A stretch of DNA of 64,000 nucleotides, from NCBI GenBank assembly GCA_007922305.1, contig ML677341.1, forward strand, positions 70,742,421-70,806,420, read 5' to 3'. The stretch's first letter is position 1. Each line of letters begins with the position of its first letter. Of this stretch, positions 1 through 12,600 are shown one piece after another. A model generated the notes under the pieces. The model was given only the letters and a program-made list of their open reading frames with translations, was not told the origin of the DNA and did no database searches. The position numbers and the translations under genes were made by a program. The DNA comes from Dermatemys mawii (Eukaryota > Chordata > Testudines > Dermatemydidae).

Positions 1-3000
1 ACTCCAGATGGTCCAGACTCAGATTTCGGGTAATTGTGCTGCCTTTTATACTTTAGCTAGCTTGCTTTCTCTCTCACTTAATGGTGTGGAGGGATGGTAC
101 TCCGGCCTCTCTGGTTGTAGAGCTGGATTCAAAACTTGATCAGGTCACATACAGAAACTAGTTTGGGCTCAGTCTAGCCTCTACCCCATGTCAAATACAC
201 TGCATGTGTGACAGTTTGGGAAAATCTAGAGCTAAGATAATAGGTAATGGTGCAGGTAAGGATTGAGGTGAATTGGCAGCACTGTGGTCATAGGAAGCTT
301 GTGTAGAAGTTTCCCACACTAAGCATGTCCTAGCCAGAGAAGTCCCCCAGATTTATGAACAACTTCAAAAGTTCTTCAAGAGAAGTATAATTCCTGTAGT
401 GCATTAGGAGGCTTTTAGCTGATGACTTTCGAAAAGTTGGCTTATGATGACCAAAAAGGTGTGTGATGTAATACTAAATATTTACTTTCATCTCTTCACC
501 TTAATGTGTTCTAAGAATTTAGCTACAATATTCAGGGGTTCCTATGTTTTTGTACACTGGCATGAATGGTAGGGCACTGCAGTTTGCTGAAATTCTTTTG
601 TGCCAAGAAATCTCATCCACTTTGACCATTTCCCACCGTACTGTTACACGGGGTCTTTGAATTTCTGTAATACTGTTGTTATCCACTTTCATCATAAACA
701 TCGTTGGGCAGATTTTGCTACATCTTGCAATCATATCACCACAGGCTGTGATTCCATTAGATCTCTTGGGCTAAATGGGTTGAGCTAATCCAAATTTTAG
801 AAGGGAGAAAACAAAGGAAAACCCAGAATATCAGACGTAGTGGTGCTGATTCAGCAGCTATTCTTCCTTTTGGGTCAGTATTGAACCAAACCTTAGCATG
901 GGGATCAAAGAAATTTCACTGTTGAAGGTCACGCCTTTTGGTTGAGATGTAAGAGGAGTCCTCATTTGTGTTCAGAAATCCTGTGACGCTTCACCCAAGA
1001 GTAGCAGTGTTAACAAAAGTGTCTTGGGCAAATTCCAATTAGGTAATTCAGCTTCTAAAATTTTCCCTCTAGTTGGTTATCTCTGATATTCATCACTTCC
1101 AGTCATTTATAAATTTCGCTCCAGTTGGGGCTGAATTTCAGTGGTGGACAAGCATATGTTATAGGCTGTACTGGAATCTTTCTGAATGGAATGCACTAAA
1201 TAAGCAAAATGATTAAAATGTAGGGGTTCATTGATGACGATTTTTGTTTATTGATGGGGTTGTGACGGACTATCCTGCAAAACCTGTTCACTTAAAGACC
1301 CTTTGTGTAGATCTCAAATATAATCTGTTTTGCTTCTCAGCAATTGGATTGTCATAAACAATAATCACATACTTGCTTCAGGATGCAGCAATATTATTGT
1401 CAATGTATTTGCAGGGTTGAAACATTTAAGCATTTTTTTTTTTCTGCCAGGAACTGAGTACTTAGGACTTTCCTGCATAAGGACATGCAGGAATGTTAAT
1501 CCAAATTAACTAAAGGTGTGAATTTGAAGTAGATTAATTAAAATCACATTAAATCCCTGTGTGATGCTGCTGTTCAGAATTAATGGCCTTACTTTAGTTT
1601 CGTTGAATTCACTTCAAAGTAAATTAAGATAGTAAAATAAGGCTGCTGTAATTCTGAATGAGGGTGTAAATTAATTTGGATGAATTTTCCACGTCTCTCT
1701 TTAGACAAGCTTAGTGAAGAGTTTGCAACAGAATTGTGCTGCAGATGTGTTAACCTTTTGTCATAAATCTCTGTTCAAAATGTTAATAGGATAAGTTATT
1801 CTTACAGAACTTGATTTTGCTTGAGATGAGCAAGAAATAAGTGGACTATCTTGGAATAGTCATCTTCTACATCTCTGCTCCTATATGATTTTTCTCCTAA
1901 ATTATGTTTAAAGCACTTGAGGCCCAATTCTAATCTCTGATGTAAGATTTAACCAATGTGCTTATGCACAGAAATTACTTTTACCCAAGTCCTGTGCTCT
2001 CTGATTAAGTTTTTTAAATTAATTCTAATATCTTAAATGATGGTGTTTTTCTAACTAGCCAAATGGCCTTGTATAATAGGTACCCAAACTTCATAGCAGC
2101 AGTACATTTTAACAACTAACTAGGATCTAGAGGGTTGCACCCAAGTAAAATAACTCAACATTAATATAAATTACTTTTGCACCAAATATGTTTGTGATTT
2201 GACCTGTATTGAACTGTGGCTTTCTAATAAAAATGTAATGTTCTAAATTTCTGTGTGTTACTTTTGATATTCTTTCTCTGCAGAGGCAAGCATTTGGGCC
2301 TGTACAGTCTGACACTTGTATAAGCCTCTGCTGTGCTAGGGGTAGATAAGCTGTACTTCCGGTCATAGCCTGAATTTACAGGACTGTTTCATCTGAACCT
2401 ACACTGAAGCCCTAGGTAGCATGGAATTCAGAGCACTCCGGACTGCTCCTAAATGGCTGTCGGAATCTCTTAGAATGGCTGCAGTGATGTTTCAAAGGGG
2501 TTTGTGTAGTTGCCAGTGAATAGGATTCCGAGGTGGCATTTTTGTCCTTTTCTCTGTTTTTTTTCATTTTTCTCTGCATTGTTTTTAGATCTTGCCTCTT
2601 CGCAGATTTTCTGAGTCTAGAGACTTAACTTCCTCTCCACCTTAGTAGTTGTCCAGGTCAAAGTTGAAACACCAAGGTTCCCAGAATGGCTTGTCACTGA
2701 ACTACCACTGCCTTGTCTGTCTTCCTCCAAATTAAGGATATCTATCTTCAAGGCAGTCAATCTCCTACCTCTTATAAGCACTAAATACACATGGGGGCGG
2801 GGAGTGGGGGTGGGAGAACTAAGTTTGTTTTGTGCACCTCAGTAACAAACCCATGATCGTGGGGGGGGGGGGGGGAATCTAACCGATGGAGGAGGCAGAA
2901 TTGAAGGATAACAAATTTGGGATTGCAGATGGACCATTGACAGAACAATCCACAAGCAGAATAGTGTGTATGAAATACACCTCTCTGGCCTTAAACTAAA

Positions 3001-3207
3001 ACTTGGCAAATGGTAAAACTGGAACACTTCTGATTTTAAGAAGTCCTCAAACAATAGGTGGACTTTCCTTCATAATATCTTGAAATTAGTTTTGGGCAGT
3101 TTCTATTTTAGGTGCTTATACCACAATGTGAGCCAACTTCTGATGTTCATTTTTTTTGTTCTAATGGTTGCATGTATCTGTTTTTTTCCCCCCTCCCCTT
3201 TCTCCAG
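1..3207 (+). other. CNOT4: CNOT4 intron (partial)
   Basis: This sequence precedes the first recognised CNOT4 coding exon and ends in a polypyrimidine tract and AG acceptor at 3206-3207. It is AT-rich with no open frame resembling a known protein. The only notable features are a G15 run at 2861-2875 and short A/T tracts. It is intron by inference, because the preceding exon of the gene is outside the window. Confidence 0.7.
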
Positions 3208-3265
3208 CCCTATCGACAAACCTTCAGACGCTCTCAGTATAGGAAATGGTGACAACTCACAGCAG
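3208..3265 (+). CDS. CNOT4: CNOT4 internal coding exon, 58 bp (CCR4-NOT subunit 4, E3 ubiquitin ligase)
   Basis: CNOT4 is the RING-type E3 ubiquitin ligase associated with the CCR4-NOT deadenylase complex, acting in mRNA turnover and co-translational quality control. This exon encodes PIDKPSDALSIGNGDNSQQ, matching the linker just after the RRM/zinc-finger part of vertebrate CNOT4. The first base completes a codon split with the upstream exon (two bases there), and the exon ends on a codon boundary. A pyrimidine-rich acceptor precedes it and CAG|gtatga follows. The RING, RRM and zinc-finger exons lie upstream of the window. The identification rests on recognising the protein sequence; the linker's function is not well defined. 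Confidence 0.95.
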
Positions 3266-3581
3266 GTATGACCTGAAAGTCAACATTATGTATATGTCAG
3301 TTGTATTTGTTTGATGCTCAGTTGCAACTTTTATTTTGAGAGAAACTTTTTTGTGAAAATCAGTATGGCATGTTAGTTTCTTTTGATAACTGTCAACTAA
3401 CCTTAAATGTCTTTTGATCCAAAAATGGGCTGCATCAGGGTGATTTGTCTGACATTTAAACTGTGAGCACACAGTTTAAATCTTAATTTAATATGAATTT
3501 TTCTAGTCTTCAGACTAAATTTTGAAATATTAAGTCTGAAGATGTATGTTTTATTCTATTGTCTTTCTCTCCTGCCACCAG
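3266..3581 (+). other. CNOT4: CNOT4 short intron
   Basis: A 316-bp intron from gtatga to a tgccaccag acceptor. It is AT-rich and I see no other feature in it. Confidence 0.85.
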
Positions 3582-3831
3582 ATAACAAACAGTGACACAC
3601 CTTCACCGCCACCTGGTTTATCAAAACCGAATCCAGTCATACCCATCAGTTCGTCCAATCACAGTGCGCGGTCTCCTTTTGAAGGAGCTGTAACAGAGTC
3701 ACAGTCGCTCTTCTCGGACAACTTCCGGCACCCCAACCCCATCCCAAGCGGGCTCCCTCCATTCCCCAGCTCTCCACAGACTTCGAATGACTGGCCCACA
3801 GCACCAGAACCACAGAGCCTCTTCACATCAG
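3582..3831 (+). CDS. CNOT4: CNOT4 coding exon, 250 bp (Ser/Pro-rich linker)
   Basis: The exon encodes 83 codons plus one base, starting ITNSDTPSPPPGLSK and ending EPQSLFTS. It is a low-complexity Ser/Pro/Asn-rich segment that is almost unchanged from mammalian CNOT4, for example the block FEGAVTESQSLFSDNFRHP. No folded domain is expected here; in the family this is a disordered region after the RNA-binding part. The acceptor is tgccaccag and the donor TCAG|gtatga. The phase-1 end joins the next exon to restore a Glu codon, which confirms the splice pairing. The open frame continues past the donor to 4010, but the sequence there is intron and not CNOT4-like. Confidence 0.96.
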
Positions 3832-4820
3832 GTATGAAAGCCTGGTTAAGGTGTGGGAAGTTACTTATTTTTGAAGTTTATGCCTCTTTATTTTTTCTCA
3901 CCATTCTTTTAATTACACTTGATAGTCAAGTAAATGCATGTTTACTTAATTCTTATCAAGAATCACTCTTCCCAACATCCCCAACTGCTTGGAATTATCA
4001 AAGCATTTAGTGCAGTATTATTCATGTCTGTTTAAGTGCTAAAAACACAATTACTTGCAGATCTTAGTGTTCAAAGCATGTTAAAAATGTTTTGCTTAAA
4101 ATAACAGAACAACAACAGAGAGAGGTATGCGTACTGTATACCAAAGTTATATTTGTATTATCTGAAGATACAGCTTGCACAGGTTTGTAATTATATTTAG
4201 TGAAGTGGTTATGACAGTTTTTGGCTGATGGTTATGTAAACTAGCCTAGTCTCCATATTTGTTGGCCAGTGTTTGGCTACACAATCACTCATTTTAGGAA
4301 GTGTCAAAGATATTAGGGCCAACTGCAGCCACTGAAAGGTAACTGCATTGCAGGGATGGTTTCTTTTAGAGTATCCCATTCACAGGAATAGGATGTGCTG
4401 TATCAGGTACGTGAACTGAAACTAGACATACCCTGTGGTGGTATCAAGTGTCTAGTGGTTAATGGCACATAAATGTTCATGGGAACCTTCAAGATATGTT
4501 TAAAGAATTATGCCTCGTAGATCTATCTTTCATTTATCAGGCAATGTATTACCAAACATGTTTGTTCATGATCAGAATGTTAATTCTGTTAATTAATAAT
4601 AATAATTAATAATCTTGTTAATATATTTTTCATGTTTGTTGTCCACCTGAATTCATAATCCTGTTTTATCATAAAAATTCATATTAAGGAAATGATTGAT
4701 GTTGGAGATTGACTTCATGTAGGGAATAAGAAACAGTGGAGGGTGAACTCTCAGGCAGTATAGATCTGGTTTCCACTACTGTCACTTGTGTTTATTGATT
4801 GTGTTGCCACTTAAATTTAA

Positions 4821-5095
4821 GGTTGTCTAAACTATGGATGTTGCAGAAGCACAACTACTATTACTGTGTTGCTGTAAATCCGCCCGTGTAGCTGCTCTTT
4901 GCTGGCAGGAGAGTGCTCTCCTGCTGGCATAATTAAACCACAACAGCAAGCGGCGTTAACTGTGTTGGCAGGAGAACCTCTCTTGCTGACACAGTGCTGT
5001 CTACACCAATGCTTTTGGTGCCACTCAGGGGTGTGGGGTGGGGGGAAGGTTTTTTACCCACAAAAATGGTACTGTAGACAAAATCTAAATGTGGA
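4821..5095. mobile_element. MITE-like element with degenerate terminal inverted repeats
   Basis: The ends read ggttgtctaaact on the left and actgtagacaaaatct on the right, which are imperfect inverted copies of the gtgtctacac-type termini of other elements in this window. Inside is a perfect 9-bp-arm palindrome, GCAGGAGAG TG CTCTCCTGC, near 4904-4923. The element is degraded and its ends and superfamily are approximate. Confidence 0.5.
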
Positions 5096-5615
5096 AGATC
5101 TCCTTTCCTCATGCCTACTGTCTTTTTAATCCCATAATTCTCATATTGGGGACAAAAGTGGAAGTTTAGATTCTAGTCTTCTGAGAAATGATGCCCATAC
5201 AGTTTCCATACTTTCTCCAGTCTTCTCACAGTGGTGTGTACTACTCTAAGCAGTTGATTTCAGATTCTTCATCCCAACAGATGGATTCAATGTAAATGCT
5301 CATTTGTGATACTGCCTTATAAAAGGTGACTTGCTGGCTCAGAATCTGTCTGCAGCATGTTGTCTGTTATACTTCCTTCAGAATTCAGAATGACAGCTTC
5401 CAGTGTTCAGAGACTATAAATTTAATATTTAAAAAACATATATAAACCGCAAGATGAACTATATATACACGCAAAAGAAATGAAAATGCAAGGAAGAGTT
5501 TTTGGTAACCCCCTGTCCACAACAGTGCTTCAAAGCACTTTTCAAAATTTACAGTAAAGCTAATTTCCTTCAGCTTCCTTTGTCTGTAAAGGTGCATATT
5601 TTACTCATTCACGTA

Positions 5616-6064
5616 CAGTAACTCCTCACTTAACGTTGTAGTTATGTTCCATAAAAATGCGACTTTAAGTGAAACGATGTTAAACGAATCCAATTTTCTC
5701 CATAAGAATTAATGTAAATGTGGGGGTTAGGTTCCAGGGAATTTATTTTGTCAGACAAAAGGCATTATATACATAGGAGGGAGAGGGAACCTGCTTGCCC
5801 AGGACTCTCTCCTATACCCCCTTCCTCCTGCCTTCTAAATGCCCAAAATAGTAGGAAGCAGGGAGAGGAGGGGAAAGGCACTGATCAGTGGGGCCGGGAC
5901 CCTGGGGGGAGAGAAGGAGCATAGGGAGGCTGTCTGCTGTGGACAGAGTAGACAGCCAAAGTAAGAGTGGAGCATTGCTCAACTTTAAACCGGCATGTTC
6001 CCTGATTGCTTAGCAATGTAACAACGAAACGTTAACTGGGATGACTTTAAGCGAGGAGTTCCTG
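5616..6064. mobile_element. Tc1/mariner-type (Tigger-like) MITE with TA duplication
   Basis: The left end CAGTAACTCCTCACTTAA is mirrored at the right end, whose reverse complement is CAGGAACTCCTCGCTTAA. Both ends are flanked by TA (5614-5615 and 6065-6066), the target duplication of Tc1/mariner elements. The 449-bp body has no transposase frame and carries a purine-rich centre. Matching ends plus TA make the boundaries firm; the exact family name is inferred. Confidence 0.8.
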
Positions 6065-6726
6065 TAATTTGATTTTGTTTATACTCTGCAAGATATCTCA
6101 CAGGGTTGCTCGGAAGTCATCACTACTTGTTTTCAGAAGTACAGGAGGCCAAATCTTTCCCCTCCTACAAAATTGTTGCATATCAACCTTGACATACAAC
6201 ATTATACTTGAAAGCAGAATATTGAATTTAACAGCACCTTTATTTAATAAGACGAAGGGATTTTTACTTTGTAACTCTAATGCATTATTCAATGGAAAAC
6301 TTTTACTAGTAAAAACACAAAATATTCTGTGCAAGCACCTGTTTAGTCATCCTATATTTCTGTTCTTTGCTCTTACTGAAGATATTGATAAGGGCTTTCT
6401 TTTTTGCACGTCAAGACCTGTTTCTGCTTTATCCTGCAGTGAAATCAGTCCTGTCTGTACTATCTCAAATTGTCCAAATTCCTTGTTAGTTGGTAGTGGG
6501 GTGAGATAGATAAGATGGGCTGTGAAAGTGGAAGTGCTTGTTCAAATGCCAGATGTCTTTGGGGCAATATCATAAAATGTGTTAATGTGAAAGGCAACTG
6601 GAAGTTGACAGTTAATAGTATTGGATCTGAAAACTGCAGCAATAAGATTTTTTTTAAAAAAAAAAAAAGACTAAAGAGGTGAGATTAATTCGAATGTTAA
6701 ATGTCATTCCTCTTCTCCTCCAACAG

Positions 6727-7224
6727 AAACCATCCCAGTATCCTCCTCTACAGACTGGCAAGCGGCATTTGGGTTTGGCTCCTCCAAACAACAAGAGGAT
6801 GACTTAGGGTTTGACCCCTTTGATATCACCCGCAAAGCCTTAGCAGACCTGATTGAGAAGGAACTGTCAGTCCAAGACCAGCCTTCCCTCTCACCCACAT
6901 CTCTTCAGAACCCTTCCCCACACACTACAACCGCCAAAGGGCCAGGGTCTGGATTTCTGCATCCTGCTGCGTCCTCAAATGCCAACTCTCTCAGTAGCAC
7001 CTTTCCAGTCTTGCCACAGAGGTTCCCGCAGTTTCAACAGCATCGAGCAGTTTACAACTCCTTCAGTTTTCCAGGCCAAGCAGCTCGCTATCCTTGGATG
7101 GCCTTCCCACGCAATAGCATCATGCACTTGAACCACACAGCAAATCCCACCTCAAATAGTAATTTCTTGGACTTGACTCTCCCGCCACAACACAGCACAG
7201 GTCTGGGAGGGATCCCTATATCAG
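6727..7224 (+). CDS. CNOT4: CNOT4 coding exon, 498 bp
   Basis: The exon encodes about 166 residues. It begins by completing a Glu codon (ETIPVSSSTDWQAAFGFG) and ends NTGLGGIP-like as STGLGGIPIS plus one base. The most conserved block, DLGFDPFDITRKALADLIEK, predicts a short amphipathic helix in an otherwise disordered, Ser/Pro/Gln-rich region. A second conserved block reads YNSFSFPGQAARYPWMAFP. Both match mammalian CNOT4 closely. The acceptor is a long pyrimidine tract ending caacag and the donor is TCAG|gtaggt. In mammals this exon can be followed by an alternative short C-terminal exon, which I could not find in the downstream intron. Confidence 0.96.
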
Positions 7225-8230
7225 GTAGGTGAATCAAGGCAGCCATGAGCATATCACCTGATTTATGCCTTTGGCTTCTCTGAGCCAGGGTGGGAAGAGG
7301 GGGATAGCCAGCTACCAGTACTAGACTGCTACTAGGATTGTCATCCTGGGATTCTTTTGGGGCAACATTGTTTTAAATGGGCCCTCTCATTTTTTTCAGA
7401 AGGTTTAATTGGATGTTTAGCCTTGTAACATTGAGCTTTATAAGGAAGGTGGAGTATCTTGTGCCCAATTATTTCATTTCAAAAGGGATTGGTATTTCAG
7501 TTCTTCAGTCTTGCCAAGCTCTGGCTTTCCATGAAAATTTAAAAGGAAGAGTAGGCCTTGGAATTCCAATCAGACTCCAGTATCAACATGCAGGTTCTAA
7601 TTCAAGTTTTAAAAAGATATGCAAAAATTCTTTGTAAGCATAAGGGATCAAGCCACTGGCCAGCAGTCTTGGCTAAGTTGTTCCTTTCCCCATGCAACCA
7701 AAACAAACTGCTTATTTAACACTCCATGCTTTATTTATGCACTCCAAATGGTTTTTAATGTTTTACATGCAATCTTTGATGTCCTAAGAGAAAACAGCCA
7801 GTTTTGGGCCATGATTGGTGGAATATTGCAACAAACATTGTGATTAGAGGGCTAAATAGTCAGAACATTGGTCTAGTTCACTTCTGGGATTTGGAGCTCA
7901 TCTTGTACTCCCAAGCTGCCTTTAATAGTTTGGCCTGAACAGGTGTTTTCCAGTTTAAAAAAAAAAAATTATATGGAATTTTGTATTCAAGATAACTAGC
8001 AATTTCAGGAAGAAAGTCTCCTAAGCTATTTGCAGTAATGGGTTGAGGAAAGCTGCTCCTCGAGACATTACCACTATTTTCTTTGAGCATTTTGGAGAAA
8101 CAGGTTGCAACTTCCTAACTGTAGGAACAGTAGGACAATGGAATAGGTAGCCTAGGGAAGTTATGGAAGCTCCTTCACTGGAGGTTTTTAAAAAGATGCT
8201 AGATAGCCATTTGTCTTGGATGGTTTAAAC

Positions 8231-9640
8231 TAGTGGTTCTCAAACTCTTTTTGCCCACGGATGCCTTGAAAATTGCTGAGGGTCTCCACAGACCACTTTA
8301 TGATCTTTCCAAATGTTTGTACCATTAGCTAACTATTGTAAAGCACTTTGGATAAAAGTGCCATGTAAAAAACCTTAATAATGAAGGTTTTTTGTTCTGC
8401 AAATAAAAGCACACAACTCCTGTTTTAATATCAGTAGGCTTACCTTTCTAATGTGATGGATGTGCCCTCTCTCCCGCACTGTGGCAGCCCTGCGCTGGGG
8501 CCAGGAAGGAGGGGATGGGTCTCCCTGGCCGCGGTAAGGTCCTGAGTTGGGGCTGGGAAGGAGGGCTCTCTCTTCCTGGCAGCCTCAGCTCTGGAGCTGA
8601 GGAGAGTCATATCTTTGGCCACTGCAGTCCTGCACATCCCAAAACCCCCCATCCCCTTTTCTCATCCCGCTGCCCGATCCCAGGTACTCCCCATTCTCCC
8701 CAGGCCCACCACCTCACTTTACATGTGCCTCTTCTCTAGGGTCCAAGCAGGCGTGGCCCCACTAATTAGGTAGGTGGGCCTTCATTCTCTTTTGTGCAGC
8801 CGCCCAAGCACACATGTTAAATGGAACTGTCTGTGACCACCTGAATGAACATAAGAACATGAGAGGCCATACTGGGTCAGACCAAAGGTCCTTCTAGCCC
8901 AGTATCCTGTCCACTGACAGTGGCCAATGCCAGGTGCCCCGGAGTGAGTGAACCTAACAGGTAAAGATCAAGTGATCTCTCTCCTGCCATCCATCACCCC
9001 CCTCTGACAAACAGAGGCTAGGGACACTATTCCTTACCCAGCCTGGCTAATAGCCATTAATGGACTTAACCTCCATGAATTTATCCAGTTCTCTTTTAAA
9101 CCCTGTTATAGTCCTAGCCTTCACAGCCTCCTCAGGCAAGGAGTTCCACAGGTTGACTGTGCGCTGTGTGAAGAAGAACTTCCTTTTATTTGTTTTAAAC
9201 CTGCTGCCCACTAATTTCAGTGGGTGGTCCCTAGTTCTGCTATTATGGGAACAAGTAAATAACTTTTCCTTATTCACTTTCTCCATGCCACTCATAATTT
9301 CATATACCTCTATCATATCCCCCCTTAGTCTTGTCTTTTCCAAGCTAAAAAGTCCTAGCCTCTTCAGTCTCTCCTCATATGGGACCCATTCCAATCCCCT
9401 AATCATTTTAGTTGCCCTTCTCTGAACCTTTTCTAATGCCAGTATATCCTTTTTGAGATGAGGAGACCACATCTGTACACAGTATTCAAGATGTGGGCGC
9501 ACCATGGATTTGTAAAAGGGCAATAAGATATTCTCCGTCTTATTCTCTCTCCCTTTAATGATTCCTAACATCTTGTTTGCTTTTTTGACTGCTGCTGCGC
9601 ACTGCAGTGGAGCTTGTGGACTGCAGTTTGAGAACCTCTG
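8231..9640. mobile_element. Non-autonomous hAT (Charlie-type) element, itself interrupted by a CR1
   Basis: The left end tAGTGGTTCTCAAAC (8231) and right end gtttgagaacctctg (to 9640) are the standard inverted termini of MER/Charlie hAT elements. The flanks gtttaaac and gtttagca share only 5 of 8 positions, so the expected 8-bp duplication is decayed. The body is split by a minus-strand CR1 at about 8847-9600. Ends are clear; the age is inferred from decay. Confidence 0.8.
8847..9600 (-). mobile_element. CR1-family LINE, 5'-truncated, 3' end of ORF2 plus 3' UTR
   Basis: On the minus strand, 9571-9047 holds an unbroken 174-codon frame matching the end of CR1 ORF2. It includes the blocks VRPHLEYCVQMWSP, VQRRATKMIRGLEWVPYEER and LGLFSLEKTRLRGDMIEVYE. 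It is followed on the minus strand by a 3' UTR of the type that reads ggtcagaccaaaggtcc on the + strand. The copy starts after the reverse transcriptase catalytic part, so it cannot move by itself. The intact frame makes it younger than the hAT element it interrupts. Confidence 0.9.
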
Positions 9641-12600
9641 GTTTAGCAGAGGGATTAGACTTAATGCTTGTGGTCCTTTCTAACCCTAGGATTCTATTAT
9701 TCTAATGATCATGAAAATCTAAAGACAAGTGTTCGACCTTTTTTTACTACATGTTTTTGCTACTCAAGTGCAGAAGCTAATTTTGGCAGTTTCTTCCTTC
9801 TGGTTTATCTTTTGAATCCTTGCCACCAGAGCCCAATCATTTCCATGCTTTTTCCTAGGCTTCCCTATAGTAAAACAAATATTTATAGCCTGGAACAAAT
9901 GTTGGGAGTGTGCAGAGAAGCCTTTACAATGAAGTTGGCTCCAAGTTAAATGATGAACTCTAGGTTTAAAAAATAAACAAACTTTCAGGTAAATAAGAGG
10001 GTTTGTAGGTTTTTTTGCTACCTCATTAAGGTATTTACACTTACAATCTAACAATGTAAATATATCTTTTCACATTTCACTAAATTAGATCAAATTTATT
10101 TGCACTTTCAGATACTGAAAATTATTCTGAGGTCTGTGACTTCCTATATTTTATCCTGGACCAGTGGCAAAAGGTGCTAGTCCAAGAGACCAATGGTAGG
10201 GTTAAAGTTAGATATCTTGAGTCATTATGGTTAAAATAAATATTCTGTCGTGTTGCAAAAATAACCCCAGCTTTGCAATAAGGCTTTTGATTCTGGCAAG
10301 ATGGATTTGCAAGGTCATTTTTAAAATCACATCATGTAATTGCCTTTTGACCATGATGTTTTCCCTTTTTGTGCTGCACAAAACTTGGGTATCTTTCTTG
10401 GTATTGCTCTGAAGGAAGGGCTTCATGGACCTTTGTGCCCATGACTAGTATATAGCCTGTCACTTACGCTTTTCATTGCCTGTTTTTAAAGGACAGAAAT
10501 ATCATTAAATACCAGTGTGTTTCTCTTGGTTTGTAACCATTAGAACCAAGTCCTCTTCCAAAAAATATTAAGTACAGAAAACACAAAATAAACATCTGCT
10601 AAGTCTGTGAAAAGTTCCATCATGAAGAGTCCATAACTTTGAACTCGTTAGTTACTCATTGCAGGTTGCCTAGTTCAGTCTGGCAAGTCTGTTAGCTTTC
10701 CGACACCCCTTGTCCATAGTAGTTTTGATAAACTCCTTCAGAGGGAAATGTCATCTGCGTGGATGCATTGGCTAGTCTAGTCTATTTTTCTTTGATCCAA
10801 AATTAATGTTAAATACAAGAAGGTCAGATCATTTTCTTGGATTATGGATTTTTAGCGTATGGATTTGTGCTGTTTGCATAGCTCACCACACATGGATCCT
10901 GTCCAATGACTGGGACTCATAGGAAGTTCCTGGAAGATAAGTAGTACACTGACATTTCCTCCTATGTTTTCCTGTGGTATGTTGACCTATTAGAACACAT
11001 CTTTTATTTCCCACCACTCATTGATAGTTTTCTCATTTCAGATGTCTTCAATCTGCAGAGCTTTCTACAAAATTACTCTTACCTTTTCATGTGATGATTT
11101 CCCTTCTTTGGGCTTCTCTGTATCCAGTAGTATGTGTATAATCAAAATGGTACGACTCCTTAACTCCAAAACATCTGTTTGTGATGCCCAGTAATATAAA
11201 GGGAAGGACACTCAGGACAGGGTACCATCTAAATGTATATGAGATCCATATTAAGAAAAAAAAGTCACGTGCATTTGACTTATGCTTGTTCTGATGTGAT
11301 TCATGAAGGAGATGTGTGATGGTTGTACTATATTTCTAATTACAAACATTTAATACTTAACCAGGAAGTTGGCCCCATATTCTTTCTTGGTATGCATAGA
11401 CATTTGTAACTGAAATGTTAACGGGGCCCAAATGTACCTCTAAACCACCATTTAACCATTTCCCTCAGCCTTTTTGCAGTGATTTAATATCCATATTTTT
11501 CCATTGGCTAGACGAACTAGTCTAGATATTGTTTCTTCTGATTGCAAGGGTTTTTATGGACACATTTCCCTTCTGGGGAATTATTGGAAGATCAGTATTC
11601 TACTGTACGTATTGTAATTCAGTATTACAGCACCTCTGTGTAGGAACAGGACATGCTGTTGGCCGCTTCTGGGGTGCAGACAAGCCTCTGCACCCCAGCT
11701 GCCCCGCTGTCACCAGTCGAAGTTAGCACACACTACAATGCTTAAACAGATTTGACCTTGGATAGACTAAGAAGAGCTCAAAAGTTGAGGTCTTTCATGC
11801 AGAACTCCCTGCCACTGCTTCCCTTTTAAACCAGAACACTATTGGTATGCACATGTCAACAGGTTGACCTGTAGCAATATCTCAAAGGAGGAAGATCCCT
11901 CAGTACTGAGGGCCCTAAGTTGTTATAAGACTTCATTGCTCAAAACAAATCTCCTAAATTTCAGTTAGAACCTATGTGACAACAAATGCAGATGGCCAAA
12001 CTCTGATGGACTTTCAGCGCAAGTGCACATTTCTGAATGTATACAGTGAGACTTAGCAATGTAGTGTGTTATGTCCTTTCTGAGTAAAATGAAAAATGAT
12101 CGGTTACTATTAACCCGTAAACATTCTGTGTATATAATGGCAACTAGGTGGAGGCTTCTACTGATCAATTTTTTAATTTTTTTTAAATATACTGAACTGA
12201 TATTTTGCATGAACAGGGCTTAGTGCAATGTGGCCCTAAACTGATTAAAGCTTCAAACTGTTGCAATATATAAACATTTAATAAACACTTAAAAATTCAG
12301 TGTCACAAATGCAGGTGTGCACTGTGAAAACCAGTGGTATAGAGGCATGTATTCCTTTCAAATAAGCTATATTCCTCCATATGTTTGTGCAAGTTGTTTT
12401 CTGACATCTTAAATTAAGTGACCTGCAACTGTAATGGCACCAAATTTAGCTCTATATTTAGATAAGCTTGATTTGTGAGTGGAAGATTACAGTCTCTCCT
12501 GAAATGACAGGCAAAAATCTCTTCTCAAATCCACTCGATGGAACTCCATTCTAGTCTTTGCTCCTTACATGCTCAGCTCTCTCATTGAATATCTGACTCT

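Larger units (their letters stand above)
3832..6726 (+). other. CNOT4: CNOT4 intron with two MITE-like elements
   Basis: A 2.9-kb intron. It contains the two non-autonomous DNA elements annotated separately (4821-5095 and 5616-6064) and an A-rich stretch shortly before the acceptor. No other coding potential is recognised; the 146-codon open frame at 6069-6509 is AT-rich and resembles nothing known. Confidence 0.8.
8095..9707 (+). mobile_element. CR1 3' end (outer layer), split by a hAT insertion
   Basis: Two halves of one CR1 3' end lie at about 8095-8230 and 9641-9707. The first half decodes, with breaks, to the CR1 C-terminus (a Trp-Asn-Arg motif, then EAPSLEVFKK-like sequence). The second half ends in the CR1 tail motif attctattattct. 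The two parts join in register once the intervening element is removed in thought. Confidence 0.75.

Noticed and set aside
3832..4010. CNOT4 reading frame continuing past exon 3582-3831
   Set aside because: The sequence after TCAG|gtatga no longer resembles CNOT4, and the exon at 6727 restores the conserved protein.
9060..9425. 121-codon plus-strand frame
   Set aside because: It is the antisense shadow of the minus-strand CR1 frame.
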